From NCBI GenBank assembly GCA_037355855.1, contig CM074759.1, positions 124,001 through 188,000 of the forward strand: a stretch of DNA of 64,000 bases, read 5' to 3'. The position numbers were made by a program, and so were the translations under genes. Numbering within the stretch: position 1 is the stretch's first letter; every line of letters begins with the position of its first letter. This stretch comes from Pseudo-nitzschia pungens. Lineage: Eukaryota; Bacillariophyta; Bacillariophyceae; Bacillariales; Bacillariaceae. Below are positions 53,150-64,000 of the stretch, piece by piece. The notes beneath the pieces were generated by a model. The model had not been told where the DNA came from and searched no databases. It was given only the letters and a program-made list of their open reading frames with translations.

Positions 53150-53650
53150 GTCTTTCGATCGTATCGGTCGTTCCCCTCTTCAACAATCGTATCGGTCGTT
53201 CGTCGTTCCCCTCTTCAACAATCGTATCAGTCGGTCGTCGTTCCCCTCGTCGTCGTCGTCCTTGAAATCGTCATTGCTCTTCGTTTCGATCGTCGTCGTC
53301 GTCGTCCTTGAAATCGTCGTTGCTCTTCGTTTTGATCGTGTTTTTCGTCCTTGAAGTCGTCGTTGCTCTTCGCTTCGATCGTCGTCCCTCTTTCTTCTGA
53401 TCGTCTCCGTCGTTGCTCTTTGCTACAATCTGTGTGTTGGGGTTGTACAAAATAAACAGCGGGCGGTTAGTCGTCATCGTCGTCCCGGTCATCGTCGTCG
53501 TCCCAGTCGTCGTCGTCGTCCCGGTCATCGTCGTCAGCTCGCTCGTCATCGTCGTCGTCATCGTCGTCCCCCTCAGCTACGATCGTACCTTCGTCGTACC
53601 TTTTAGTGTCTTCGGTCTTCGTTGTTCCGATCGTCTTTGTCGTCCTCTGC
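53150..53650. repeat. GTCGTC-rich short repeats, left partner of an internal inverted pair
   Basis: Units of TTCCCCTCTTCAACAATCGT at 53170-53240 pass into GTCGTCCTTGAAATCGTCGT and TGCTCTTCGCTTCGATCGTC units (53250-53410), then GTCGTCCCGGTCATC units (53470-53580). The middle part is complementary to 56568-56885. Confidence 0.85.
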
Positions 53651-54339
53651 AGGTTCGTTCGCGCGTCGTACTCGTAGATATCTGGGTAAGCCAGGTGATT
53701 CGAGGACTGCAGCCCACCCTACCTTGATAGCAAAAGAAAACGGTAACAAGGATTTCAAGAGTGATCAGTTCTATACTTTCTTTGCCGTTTGTCTCTCCAA
53801 GATGGTACCAGGCGCCTCGCGGCTCACTTTGAACTGGACCGGCCAGAAAATTCCAACGCCGAAACGAAAATGAAAATTATGACATCCTTCACGAGGGAGA
53901 TGTGGGGCGGAAAATTCACCTGATGATGATGCACGTAATGTACGTAGGTAACAGTACTGTTTGTACAGGCTGACTGGAAAAAATGACATCAATGTAGTAG
54001 GTAGATTACAGTACTAAGTCTACAGTCTTAGTAAAAGAAAAAATGACATTTCTGCATACATACCTAGTAGTACGTATGTATGTATGCAGGGGATGTGTAG
54101 GTTTCCAGTACTGTGTATACTGTACGTAGGGTACTGGTAGAAATCTTTTGGTAGTAGCATTATAAGATAGAGAGAACACCTTTAAAGCAGTTGTAGACAG
54201 TAATAGTGGTATCACTGGATGTAACTGATGTGGTGTTGTTGGTTCGAGTGCCATGGTGGAAATATATTTTGCTACATCACGATGCGATAACAATATTTTT
54301 GCTGCGAAGCACATGTCAGAGTAAGTGAGCTATTCAGTT

Positions 54340-55745
54340 ATTCAATGGTGACATCCATACTATTGGTGATTTTTGAATACTTCTTTTTGAATACTCTTGC
54401 CCATGCATAGGATGAGGAATATTCACACTGGAATCACACAACTATTGGCCAGATTCATTCAGATATGTGATTTGGTAATTTTTTCTAGTAAATTCTGCAG
54501 TAGTGGACCAAATATCAATTATTCAGTGGTGACACCCAAATTATAGGTGATTTTTGCATATTTCTTTTTGCATACTCTTGCCCATGCACAGGATGAGGAA
54601 TATTCACACTGGAATCACACAAATATTGGTCAGATTCATTCAGATATGTGATTTTACAGTATTTTCTAGTAAATTCTGCAGTAGTGGAACAAATATTAAT
54701 TATTCAGTGGTGACACCCAAATTATAGGTGATTTTTGAATACTTCTTTTTGCATACTCTTGCCCATGGATAGGATGAGAAATATTCACACTGGAATCACA
54801 CAAATATTGGACAGATTCATTCAGATATTTGATTTTACAGTATTTTCTACTAAATTTTCCAGTAGTGGACCAAATATTAATTATTCAGTGGTGACACCCA
54901 AACTATTGGTGATTTTTGAATACTTCTTTTTGCATACTCTTGCTTATGCATAGGATGAGGAATATTCACACCGGAATCACACAAATATTGGACAGATTCA
55001 TTCAGATATTTGATTTGGTACTTTTTTCTAGTGAATTCCGCAGTAGTGGAACAAATATTAATTATTCAGTGGTGACACCCATACCATTGGTGATTTTTGA
55101 ATACTTCTTTTTGCATACTCTTGCCCATGCACAGGATGAGGAATATTCACACTGGAATCACACAAATATTGGACAGATTCATTCAGATATGTGATTTTAC
55201 AGTATTTTCTAGTAAATTCTCCAGTAGTTAACCAAATATTAATTATTCTGTGGTGACATCCAAATTATAGGTGATTTTTGAATACTTCTTTTTGCATACT
55301 CTTGCCCGTGCTTAGGATGAGGAATATACACACTGGAATCATACAAACATTGGCCAGATTTGCTCAGATATTTGATTTGGTACTTTTTCTATTGAATTCC
55401 GCAGTAGTGGACCAAATATTAATTATTCAGTGGTGACATCCAAATTATAGGTGATTTTTGAATACTTCTTTTTGCATACTCTTGCCCATGCATAGGATGA
55501 GGAATATTCACACTGGAATCATACAAACATTGGACAGATTTGCTCAGATATTTGATTTGGTACTTTTTCTATTGAATTCCGCAGTAGTGGACCAAATATT
55601 AATTATTCAGTGGTGACATCCAAATTATAGGTGATTTTTGAATACTTCTTTTTGCATACTCTTGCCCATGCATAGGATGAGGAATATTCACACTAGAATC
55701 ATACAAACATTGGCCAGATTTGTTCAGATATTTGATTTGATGGTA
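54340..55745. repeat. 181-bp satellite, about 7.8 units
   Basis: Units begin near 54340, 54521, 54702, 54883, 55064, 55245, 55425 and 55605 (spacing 181, falling to 180). Each has ATTCAGTGGTGACAYCC, GGTGATTTTTGAATACTTC, ATGAGGAATATTCACACTGG and CAGTAGTGGACCAAATATTA. A related 182-bp satellite lies inverted inside the neighbouring hAT element. Confidence 0.96.
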
Positions 55746-56567
55746 TATTCACTGAGGTAGTACTATTCTTGCTGCTTGTAAGAGTAGTACAGTTATACAC
55801 TGCTGCTACATACTACTGCAGTGCGTAGGTAGTAGTACATAAGAGGTAGTCAAAAATTATGGCGCAGCGGGGCAGGCTCTCTTTGGTTTAGGTGGCGCGC
55901 AATACCACCATCAGCTTTCTACTGGTTTCTACTATTACTTCAGTACGGTACATACTACTAGTAGTAACTCTACTGCTATCATGTAGAAGAAATCAATTCT
56001 CAGCAAATAAATGCATGACAGAAAATGCATGTGTCGGTCGTAAATCTTACTTCACATAATTTTGGGTCGGAATGGAACAAGAAAGACGGCAACTGGAAAT
56101 GGTAAGTGAACCACATCAAGGTTGGAGGAGGTATTAATAATGGATTTTGATTCGTCTAACTGTGCATCATTGACTTGCCTGCTTGCTCCTGTTAGGGAGG
56201 CGACTGCAACTGCTGATGAAATAGGATGCAATGGCAAATGAAATACAATGCGACGGTGAGTAAACCGCATCAAGATCTGGGGTATTGATAATGGATTTCA
56301 ATTGTTCTCATTCTGTATTGAGTTGCCTGCTTGCTACTGATAGGGAAGAATCAACCCCAACTGAAAAATGATGCGACGGGGCAACTGACACATATTGCGA
56401 TCGCAAGACAAATATGATGGGATCGCAACTGACAAAATGATGCGATTGCAACTGATGAAATATGATGCGATGTGAGGAGACCTTTACTGGCAGTACAGAT
56501 ACCGGTATGGATGAAATTATCACGATGACCATTATTTAAAAATCGTTTGAACCAAAATTTGTGTGGT

Positions 56568-56885
56568 GTGCATGAGGACGAAGACGATCGGAGCAAAGAG
56601 CAACGACGATTTCAAGGACGACGAAGACGATCGAAGCGAAGAGCAACGACGATTTCAGAGAGGACGACGAAGCCAATCGAAGCGAAGAGCAACGACAATT
56701 TCAGAGAGGACGACGATTTCAGGGAGGACGACGAAGAGGAAGGCAATTTGGAGCGAAGAGCAACGACGACTTCAGGGAGGACGAAGACGATCGAAGCGAG
56801 AAGCAACGACGACTTCAAGGACGACGAAGACAAGGACGATCGAAATGAAGAGCGACGACGATTTCAAGGACGACGACTTCTTTTA
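56568..56885. repeat. GA-rich repeat array, right partner of the internal inverted pair
   Basis: Units of about 39 bp containing CGACGAAGACGATCGAAGCG and AAGAGCAACGACGATTTCA are the reverse complement of units at 53250-53410. Plus-strand frames are open and encode Arg/Asp/Glu-rich repeats; no gene is inferred. Confidence 0.88.
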
Positions 56886-57390
56886 ACGAACCAAAATTTG
56901 TGTGTGCGTGTGTGAGAAAATTGAACAGAGAATAAACAATTATTAGAGTACTAATATCAATATTTATCAAAAGAAAGACTTATATTTTGCATCATAGTGT
57001 TTCAAATTTTTTTTTCATGGGGGTCGCGATTCCTGGGCTTCGGGTAATAATTGTGATTTTTGTGATGAATTTCTTGAGGGGTGTGATGGGAAATACTTTG
57101 TGTCGGGATGAGAAATCAATTTTTGGGAGTGAATTTCTGCAACAGTCTCATAATATATAATGATGGTAGGGTCGGTAATAATGAGTCAGATTGAAAAAAA
57201 ATTTGGGTCGAGTTTGAATTTTATTTTTTTTTCTCGTAATTGAGGTAGTATCTGGGTCGCGATTGGGGTTGCGAATCGCGAGAGAGCTAGGAATCGAGCT
57301 ACGTCAAAATGAGCCAGGAATAAATCGCGACCCCCCTAAATAAATTCTTGGGAGGGGTCGCGAAACAGTTTTCGGACGTAGTACTAGTAG

Positions 57391-58136
57391 GACCCTGTCA
57401 AGAGAGGTGCACATGCCAGCATAGCCACCAGCAGCAGCAAGGCAGCATTGCAACAGACAACAATCTAAGCTTTGTACTTCGTAGTTGAAAGGTGTTGTCA
57501 ATCGTCATCGATGGAATGTCGACTGCTCCAAGCCTTACGGTGGGTGTCCAGATCCCTTTTGATGGTAGTTTTGTTCGCATACAGTATGCCTTCTTTTGCA
57601 ACATTTATCGCTTTCTGCTCGTAAGATCTTACGCAGGGACTGTGGTTCTTCGAGCGAACCGGAAACCAAGGCGAACTGTACGGTACGTAGGGACTGTGGT
57701 TCTTCAAGCGAACCGGAAACCAAGGCGAACTGTACGGTAATAATCTTACCTCCAATCTGTGCGTGATCTTACGCAACCTAATGATTCTTTCGGCAGATTG
57801 TGGTACGTAAGATTAATGGTACGTAATTACCGTATACCGTATGGGCGTAACTTCCAATAAACACAACATCGGCGACCTAAAAAAAAAATAGAAGTACTTC
57901 GTAGTAATATTACTTCGTAACCTTACTCCGTAATAACCTTATCTGTCACAACTTGTACCGTACCGTTCGAACTCGTACCGTACGGTACGTTTGCAGTATG
58001 AGTGCTAGTACTAATAGTGAAGGTGAAGATGAGGATGAAGATGAAGATACCGTAAGATTACCGGTAACTCTTACCAGGTAATTAAAGAGGATGTGAATGA
58101 GGAAGAAGAAAAAAGAAGATGAATATGAGGAATACG
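57391..58136. other. Spacer between two transposons
   Basis: No gene. It holds a 54-bp tandem duplication (listed separately), GTACGGTAATAATCTTACC-type words and GATGAGGATGAAGATGAAG repeats at 58025-58135. Confidence 0.6.
57635..57740. repeat. 54-bp unit repeated twice in tandem
   Basis: AGGGACTGTGGTTCTTCGAG...GCGAACTGTACGGTA occurs at 57635 and 57689 with one or two differences. Confidence 0.92.
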
Positions 58137-58418
58137 GTAAAGACTAGCGATTGGGCACGCTGCAAAGTTAGCAAAGCAAATTTTGCTTTTTGCTTTGCAA
58201 AATTTTGCTTTGCCCACGAAAGCAAAAGTTTTGCTCCCACTTTGCTCCAAAACGGATAGACGGACGGACGCTCATTCGCTGGGTGAACAGAAAAAGGACA
58301 GACGCTGTGTCGACGGAAAAAGGACGGACGCTCATTCGCTGGAAAGACTCTATTAGTACTTGTAAAGGTGCTATTCAGTGTCCTATTCAGTTCATATCAG
58401 TGACTCTAGTCATTATTT

Positions 58419-59070
58419 GTGTGATTCCAGTGTGAATATTCCTCAACCTATGCATGGACAACAGTATTCAAAAAGAAGTATTGAGAAATCATCCATACTT
58501 TAGATGTCAACACTGATTGATTAATATTAGGCCCTGTTCCTGTACAACCCGCTAGCAAATACCATCACATCCAATATCTGGGTGACTCTGGTCATTATTT
58601 GTGTGATTCCAGTGTGAATATTCCTCAACCTATGCATGGGCAACAGTATTCAAAAAGAAGTATTGAGAAATCATCCATACTTTAGATGTCACCACTGATT
58701 GATTAATATTAGGCCCTGTTACTGTACAACCTGCTAGCAAATACCATCACATCCAATATCTGGGTGACTCTGGTCATTATTTGTGTGATTCCAGTGTGAA
58801 TATTCCTCAACCTATGCATGGGCAACAGTATTCAAAAAGAAGTATTGAGAAATCATCCATACTTTAGATGTCAACACTGATTGATTAATATTAGGCCCTG
58901 TTCCTGTACAACCCGCTAGCAAATACCATCACATCCAATATCTGGGTGACTCTGGTCATTATTTGTGTGATTCCAGTGTGAATATTCCTCAACCTATGCA
59001 TGGGCAACAGTATTCAAAAAGAAGTATTGAGAAATCATCCATACTTTAGATGTCACCACTGATTGATTAA
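58419..59070. repeat. 182-bp satellite, about 3.6 units
   Basis: Units start near 58419, 58601, 58783 and 58965 with 182-bp spacing. Over about 110 bp (GTGTGATTCCAGTGTGAATATT through TGTCACCACTGA) they match the reverse complement of the 181-bp satellite at 54340-55745 at roughly 85%. Confidence 0.95.
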
Positions 59071-59292
59071 TATTTGGGCCTGTGCTGTACATTCTCTTCA
59101 CGTCTCATACATGTACAAAAATTTTGGTACTAAGTCAGAGGCAAATATGGTGCAGTGGCTTCAGCACAATGTGGAGCTCGCGGTTTAAGTCCTGCGTGAG
59201 CCCACAGAACATTTCTTTTGTCATCAGCAACAAACAGAACCTTACTTTTTGTGAAGTTCTGGAAAACTAACTCCTGATACCAGAAACGCCGC

Positions 59293-59730
59293 GTCAAGTG
59301 ATTGTGCTTTCGCCGGCTGTTCTGCTTCCTTTCAAGCCAAACCAAGCTACGGCAAGCCAGTATACATACTGAATCGAACTCCTGCCAATTCTCAAAGCAT
59401 TCCAACGGGTAGTTGTGGAGTACTGAGTCGCGAATCAGGATTGGTTCATTTCAAGCAAAATATTAGCGAAACGCCACGTCAAGTGATTGTGCTTTCGCCG
59501 GCTGTTCTGCTTCCTTTCAAGCCAAACCAAGCTAGGAGAAGCTAGTATACATACTGAATCGAACCCCTGCCAATTTATATCTCATCGCAGCGAGTGGTTC
59601 GCGAGTTCTGTGTCACCGCAGTGAATTTCGCTTTTACCACCAGAATATTAGCAAACGCCACGTCAAGTGATTGTGCTTTCGCCGGCTGTTCTGCTTCCTT
59701 TCAAGCCAAACCAAGCTAGGAGAAGCAAGT
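59293..59730. repeat. Three direct repeats of about 185 bp
   Basis: GTCAAGTGATTGTGCTTTCG begins units at 59293, 59478 and 59662 (spacing 185 and 184). Each continues CCGGCTGTTCTGCTTCCTTT and CAAGCCAAACCAAGCTA. The last unit runs straight into the transposase remnant. Confidence 0.92.
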
Positions 59731-59779
59731 CAAGTCGGATACTGAAAAGGATACCGTCTGGAGGCGCTTATTGGAGTTG

Positions 59780-60355
59780 ATGATTGATGCAAAATCAAGA
59801 GAAGAAGGCAGCAAAGATGACAGGGTTGTCAACAATAACCAAGTTGAAAAAGAATCCCAACCAACAAATAATGCATGGTTTGACAATGACACATTCTTGG
59901 ATATGTACGATCGCAATACTGAACGTCAAATGGTTGGTGTAGACGAAGATCATGATAGCCATGTGATGGTTGATGAAGCTTGCAAATATGAACTAAACCA
60001 ATATAGGAGAGCAGCTGGGCAAAATATTCGGAAAGAAACTGGGGATTACAATAATCCATTGGAATGGTGGAAGAAGAATGAATATTTGTTCCCCATCATT
60101 GCAGGTCTGGCAAAACAATACCTGGCAATTCAAGCAACATCAGCTTCAAGTGAAAGAATCTTTAGCAAAGCCAGAAGAATCATCACAGCAGACCGTAATC
60201 GTCTGGATACTAGAACAGCAGGCACGTTGGTTTTTGTTGGTTCCAATTTGGATTACTATGATGAAATAAAAGCAAAGTATGGCTATGATGAAATATCAGA
60301 CACATACATGGACGGGAATGAAGATGCTGGCTCGGGCCACACTCCCGCTCCTTAG
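59780..60355 (+). pseudogene. hAT transposase remnant (C-terminal dimerisation domain)
   Basis: From the first in-frame ATG (59780) the frame covers about 190 residues; it opens slightly further upstream without a Met. The diagnostic hATC block is NPLEWWKKNEYLFPIIAGLA ... SASSERIFSKARRIITADRNRLD (about residues 90-145), which mediates transposase dimerisation in the hAT superfamily. The BED zinc finger and the catalytic core expected upstream are absent, replaced by tandem repeats, so the product cannot transpose the element. The end (GHTPAP-stop) is the first degenerate unit of the downstream array, in which the Gln codon CAG of other units is TAG. Confidence 0.9.
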
Positions 60356-60359
60356 AATC

Positions 60360-62750
60360 GAAACAGGCCGCGAATGTCTCCTCTGATGTCAGTAGATGGA
60401 GAATGTGCTTTGAACCAACTTCTAACTCCTTCTAGAAGGAAAGTTACAGTGTCACCAGCGAATTAGATTCTGTCCACGGATTTCGGAGTGGTTGCTTGGA
60501 TTCGCTTGTGACGCCGTCGCCGGCTGTACAGCTGCTCCCCAGAATCGAAACGGGCCGCGAATGGCTCCTCTGATGTCAGTAGATGGAGAATGTGCTTTGA
60601 ACCAACTTCTAACTCCTTCTAGAAGGAAAGTTACATTGTCGGGGATGAGTTGGGTTATGTCCAAGAATGATTTTGAGTGGTTGCTTGGTTTCGCTTGTAT
60701 TGCCGGCGCCGGCTGTACAGCTGCTCCCCAGAATCGAAACAGGCCGCGAATGGCTCCTCTGATGTCAGTAGATGGAGAATGTGCTTTGAACCAACTTCTA
60801 ACTCCTTCTAGAAGGAAAGTTACATTGTCGGGGATGAGTTGGGTTATGTCCAAGAATGATTTTGAGTGGTTGCTTGGTTTCGCTTGTGACGCCGGCGCCG
60901 GCTGTACAGCTGCTCCCCAGAATCGAAACAGGCCGCGAATGGCTCCTCTGATGTCAGTAGATGGAGAATGTGCTTTGAACCAACTTCTAACTCCTTCTAG
61001 AAGGAAAGTTACATTGTCGGGGATGAGTTGGGTTATGTCCAAGAATGATTTTGAGTGGTTGCTTGGTTTCGCTTGTGACGCCGGCGCCGGCTGTACAGCT
61101 GCTCCCCAGAATCGAAACAGGCCGCGAATCGCTCCTCTGATGCCAGTAGATGGAGAATGTGCTTTGAACCAACTTCTAACTCCTTCTAGAAGGAAAGTTA
61201 CATTGTCGGGAATGAGTTGGGTTATGTCCAAGAATGATTTTGAGTGGTTGCTTGGTTTCGCTTGTAATGCCGGCGCCGGCTGTACAGCTGCTCCCCAGAA
61301 TCGAAACGGGCCGCGAATAGCTCGTCTGATGTCAGTAGATGGAGAATGTGCTTTGAACGAAGTTCTAACTCCTTCTAGAAGGAAAGTTACATTGTCGGGA
61401 ATGAGTTGGGTTATGTCCAATGATTTTGGACTACTAGTGGGTGTCGCTTTCGCTTGTAATGCCGGCGCCGGCTGTACAGCTGCTCCCCAGAATCGAAACA
61501 GGCCGCGAATCGCTCCTCTGATGCCAGTAGATGGAGAATGTGCTTTGAACCAACTTCTAACTCCTTCTAGAAGGAAAGTTACATTGTCGGGAATGAGTTG
61601 GGTTATGTCCAATGATTTTGGACTACTAGTGGGTGTCGCTTTCGCTTGTAATGCCGGCGCCGGCATGTACTAGCTGCTTCCCCAGAATCGAAACAGGCCG
61701 CGAATAGCTCGTCTGATGTCAGTAGATGGAGAATGTGCTTTGAACGAAGTTCTAACTCCTTCTAGAAGGAAAGTTACATTGTCGGGAATGAGTTGGGTTA
61801 TGTCCAATGATTTTGGACTACTAGTGGGTGTCGCTTTCGCTTGTGACGCCGGCGCCGGCAGAATAGCTGCTCCCCAGAATCGAAACAGGCCGCGAATCGC
61901 TCCTCTGATGGCAGTAGATGGAGAATGTGCTTTGAACCAACTTCTAACTCCTTCTAGAAGGAAAGTTACACTGTCGGGAATGAGTTGGGTTATGTCCAAT
62001 GATTTTGGACTACTAGTGGGTGTCGCTTTCGCTTGTGACGCCGGCGCCGGCTGTACAGCTGCTCCCCAGAATCGAAACAGGCCGCGAATCGCTCCTCTGA
62101 TGCCAGTAGATGGAGAATGTGCTTTGAACCAACTTCTAACTCCTTCTAGAAGGAAAGTTACATTGTCAGGGATGAGTTGGGTTATGTCCAAGAATGATTT
62201 TGAGTGGTTGCTTGGTTTCGCTTGTGACGCCGGCGCCGGCTGTACAGCTGCTCCCCAGAATCGAAACGGGCCGCGAATAGCTCCTCTGATGCCAGTAGAT
62301 GGAGAATGTGCTTTGAACCAACTTCTAACTCCTTCTAGAAGGAAAGTTACACTGTCGGGAATGAGTTGGGTTATGTCCAATGATTTTGGACTACTAGTGG
62401 GTGTCGCTTTCGCTTGTGACGCCGGCGCCGGCTGTACAGCTGCTCCCCAGAATCGAAACAGGCCGCAAATCGCTCCTCTGATGGCAGTAGATGGAGAATG
62501 TGCTTTGAACCAACTTCTAACTCCTTCTAGAAGGAAAGTTACACTGTCGGGGATGAGTTGGGTTATGTCCAATGATTTTGGACTAATAGTAGTGGGTGTC
62601 GCTTTTGCTTGTAATGCCGGCGCCGGCTGTACAGCTGCTTCCCAGAATCGAAACAGGCCGCGAATAGCTCCTCTGATGCCAGTAGATGGAGAATGTGCTT
62701 TGAACGAAGTTCTAACTCCTTCTAGAATGAAAGTTACAGTGTCGGGGGTG
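60360..62750. repeat. 189-195-bp tandem array, about 13 units, open on both strands
   Basis: AGAATCGAAAC marks unit starts at 60541, 60730, 60919, 61108, 61297, 61489, 61684, 61876, 62068, 62257, 62449 and 62644. Spacing is 189, 192 or 195 (all multiples of three). Each unit contains GATGTCAGTAGATGGAGAAT, CTTCTAACTCCTTCTAGAAG and a GCCGGCGCCGGC palindrome. Indels of three or six bases (for example AAGAATGATTTTGAG versus AATGATTTTGGACTACTAG) keep both a plus frame (...VDGECALNQLLTPSRRKVTL...) and a minus frame (...LDITQLIPDNVTFLLEG...) open for 350-400 codons. Confidence 0.95.
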
Positions 62751-62963
62751 AGTCCTACTAGTAGCAAATAATTCCCAAAAAAGTTTCCAAAAAATTTTTC
62801 GTTCTTGGGGGGTTTGGGGAGCTGCGCTCCCCATTTGGGGGGTATCCCCTATTTGACTTTGCTTTGCAAAATTTGGCTTTGCTCGTTGAAAAGCAAATGC
62901 AAAAAATAGCAAAATTTGCTTTGCCTTAAAAATAACAAAGCGTGCCCAATCGCTAGTAAAGAC

Positions 62964-64000
62964 CTTACCGTAGGTAGAGAATTAGAATATTGGTCACTTT
63001 TAAGTACTCTAAGGTTCTTACTACTAACCTTACTTATTGAAGTACTTTTTTTTTAAAAATAGTGATTCCAAAAAAAAAATTGACGGCTGGAACGCATATA
63101 ATAGAACCAGATTGGCGCGCCGTAACGGACAAATGAATGTATTTGGCATCTGAAATTTAACGGTCGGGGTAGGTTCTTGACACATTAAAAGATCGAGTTT
63201 TGAAAAGTTGAAAAGTGTTTTACCTGTATGCAGAGTTGATAACCGCAACTCGTACCAGGTCTTGATCGTCACCACAAGAACGATTTTGATAACTCAGACA
63301 GCATGTCTAATACGGATCAGATGAACTGCGGGTCTGTATAATTGTTTTGTATCGCAAGATGTAAGGTTAACGTACAACTCCCCCTCAGTCAATGATAAGA
63401 AAATAATGGAATGCTACACGTAAGGTTACGAGCTGAAAAGAGTGCATGCACGCTCAGAAATTGTCTGCGGTTGGAAGAAATAATGGGCAATTGAAGGCTT
63501 TTTCGAGTCGCATTTGCTGAACTTCTTTTTAAAATACTGTATATCATAACTTACGACGTACTTGAGAGACCACAAGATGCGATGACTGGATTGAGATCGC
63601 GTATCGAACCGAGGAATAAAATGATATTATTTGAGATCACAGATCTTATTCCACAATTACGGTATCGATCAGAGCAGTCTCCGCAAATATGCGACCATAC
63701 AAACCTTTATTATGATTTTATCCTACGAAGTGTCTTCAAGCAAGCGTCTGTGCAATCCCTTGAAAATTGAAAATTGTTGCTTCAAACATTGCCCTCGTTG
63801 AAACTATTAAACGCCTTTCAATCTTTTTTATTGTTCTGGACTTGAAAATTAATGATTCATCCAATGACGGTAAAGGAAACAGAAATAACATCTTTTATCT
63901 CTAGATATTGATTTTTAAAAATACTATCAAAACAATCGTTATCATCGTTTACTATGGACTGAAACCTCAACTAAGAGTATCATGATCCTAATCAAGTCCG
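62964..64000. other. Intergenic region to the right edge
   Basis: AT-rich sequence with no supported gene. TACTCTAAGGTTCTTACTACTAACCTTAC-like words at 63000-63035, CGTAAGGTTACGAG at 63418. Frames of 60-80 codons without motifs. Confidence 0.5.

Larger units (their letters stand above)
50940..57383. mobile_element. 6.44-kb noncoding TIR element filled with tandem repeats
   Basis: Perfect 29-bp terminal inverted repeats start TACTACGTCCGAAAACTGTT at both ends and end in TCGCGACCC. They are bordered by CTAGTAG on both sides (50933-50939 and 57384-57390), a possible 7-bp target duplication, though the target is itself low-complexity. Subterminal CGCGACC/GGTCGCG motifs occur repeatedly inside each end. 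The interior holds a 35-bp minisatellite, GTCGTC-rich repeats, a 181-bp satellite and a GA-rich array that is the inverse of the GTCGTC repeats. No transposase or other gene was found. Superfamily not assigned. Confidence 0.8.
58145..62955 (+). mobile_element. 4.81-kb non-autonomous hAT transposon with 8-bp target duplication
   Basis: The terminal inverted repeats TAGCGATTGGGCACGC / GCGTGCCCAATCGCTA are flanked by a perfect 8-bp direct repeat GTAAAGAC (58137-58144 and 62956-62963). Eight-bp duplications are the hAT hallmark, and the interior encodes a hAT dimerisation domain. Subterminal regions are rich in GCAAAGCAAAATTTTGC words in inverted orientation. The element carries three different tandem arrays (58419-59070, 59293-59730, 60360-62750) around the transposase remnant, and has lost the N-terminal and catalytic parts of the transposase. 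Confidence 0.93.

Noticed and set aside
60452..62771. Four overlapping frames of 350-404 codons on both strands as protein-coding genes
   Set aside because: They fall wholly inside a tandem array within a hAT element and have no recognisable domain. Kept as a finding about frame conservation and not called as CDS.

Overview
This window looks like nuclear DNA from a diatom or a close photosynthetic stramenopile. GT-AG introns interrupt several genes. Two bestrophin-like proteins start with a signal peptide that ends in Ala|Phe, the usual mark of bipartite targeting to a secondary red plastid. Several secreted proteins share the Lys/Cys-rich ShKT-like tail common in diatoms. The rest is repeat-rich intergenic DNA full of short words such as GTACGGTA, GTAAGGTTAC and ACTAGTAGT. 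No bacterial operons, rRNA or CRISPR were seen. Species cannot be fixed from the sequence.

Layout, 1-29 kb. A Pro/Thr-rich secreted protein lies at the left edge, possibly spliced to an exon that leaves the window. A divergent pair of bestrophin-like plastid channels (4023-6406 minus, 7461-9328 plus) has identical intron positions and a shared 1.05-kb promoter with two TGACGTCA octamers. Next come a DUF4116 repeat gene (11071-12640), a dispersed ~0.8-kb noncoding repeat, a tRNA-Gly(UCC), and a mitochondrial succinyl-CoA ligase beta gene broken by four single-base insertions. They are followed by a secreted trypsin-like protease, a second DUF4116 gene, a tRNA-like pseudogene, an 813-residue unknown protein, and an inverted copy of the noncoding repeat.

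Layout, 29-48.5 kb. Two copies of a tyrosine-recombinase (Crypton-like) element flank a BspA-like secreted protein. The first copy is truncated. The second encodes an apparently intact recombinase of about 979 residues with an R-H-R-H-Y constellation. Several long hairpins, three of them with a related core, lie beside these copies. Then come a TruB-type pseudouridine synthase (two exons), a six-exon secreted sulfatase and a UbiE/COQ5-type methyltransferase.

Layout, 48.5-64 kb. This part is almost gene-free. It holds three inverted-repeat elements: a 788-bp palindrome-packed MITE-like element (49080-49867); a 6.44-kb non-coding element with 29-bp terminal inverted repeats and possible 7-bp target duplications, stuffed with minisatellites (50940-57383); and a 4.81-kb hAT element with a perfect 8-bp target duplication, a remnant transposase C-terminus and three tandem arrays (58145-62955).

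Functionally the genes are mixed: plastid anion transport, mitochondrial energy metabolism, RNA modification, quinone methylation, and secreted hydrolases or adhesins. The most notable points are the Crypton-like recombinase and its hairpins, the array-carrying transposons, the +1-shifted succinyl-CoA ligase gene, and the CRE-like sites between the bestrophin genes. Start, stop and splice coordinates were read by eye from frame continuity and GT-AG signals; no homology search was run.
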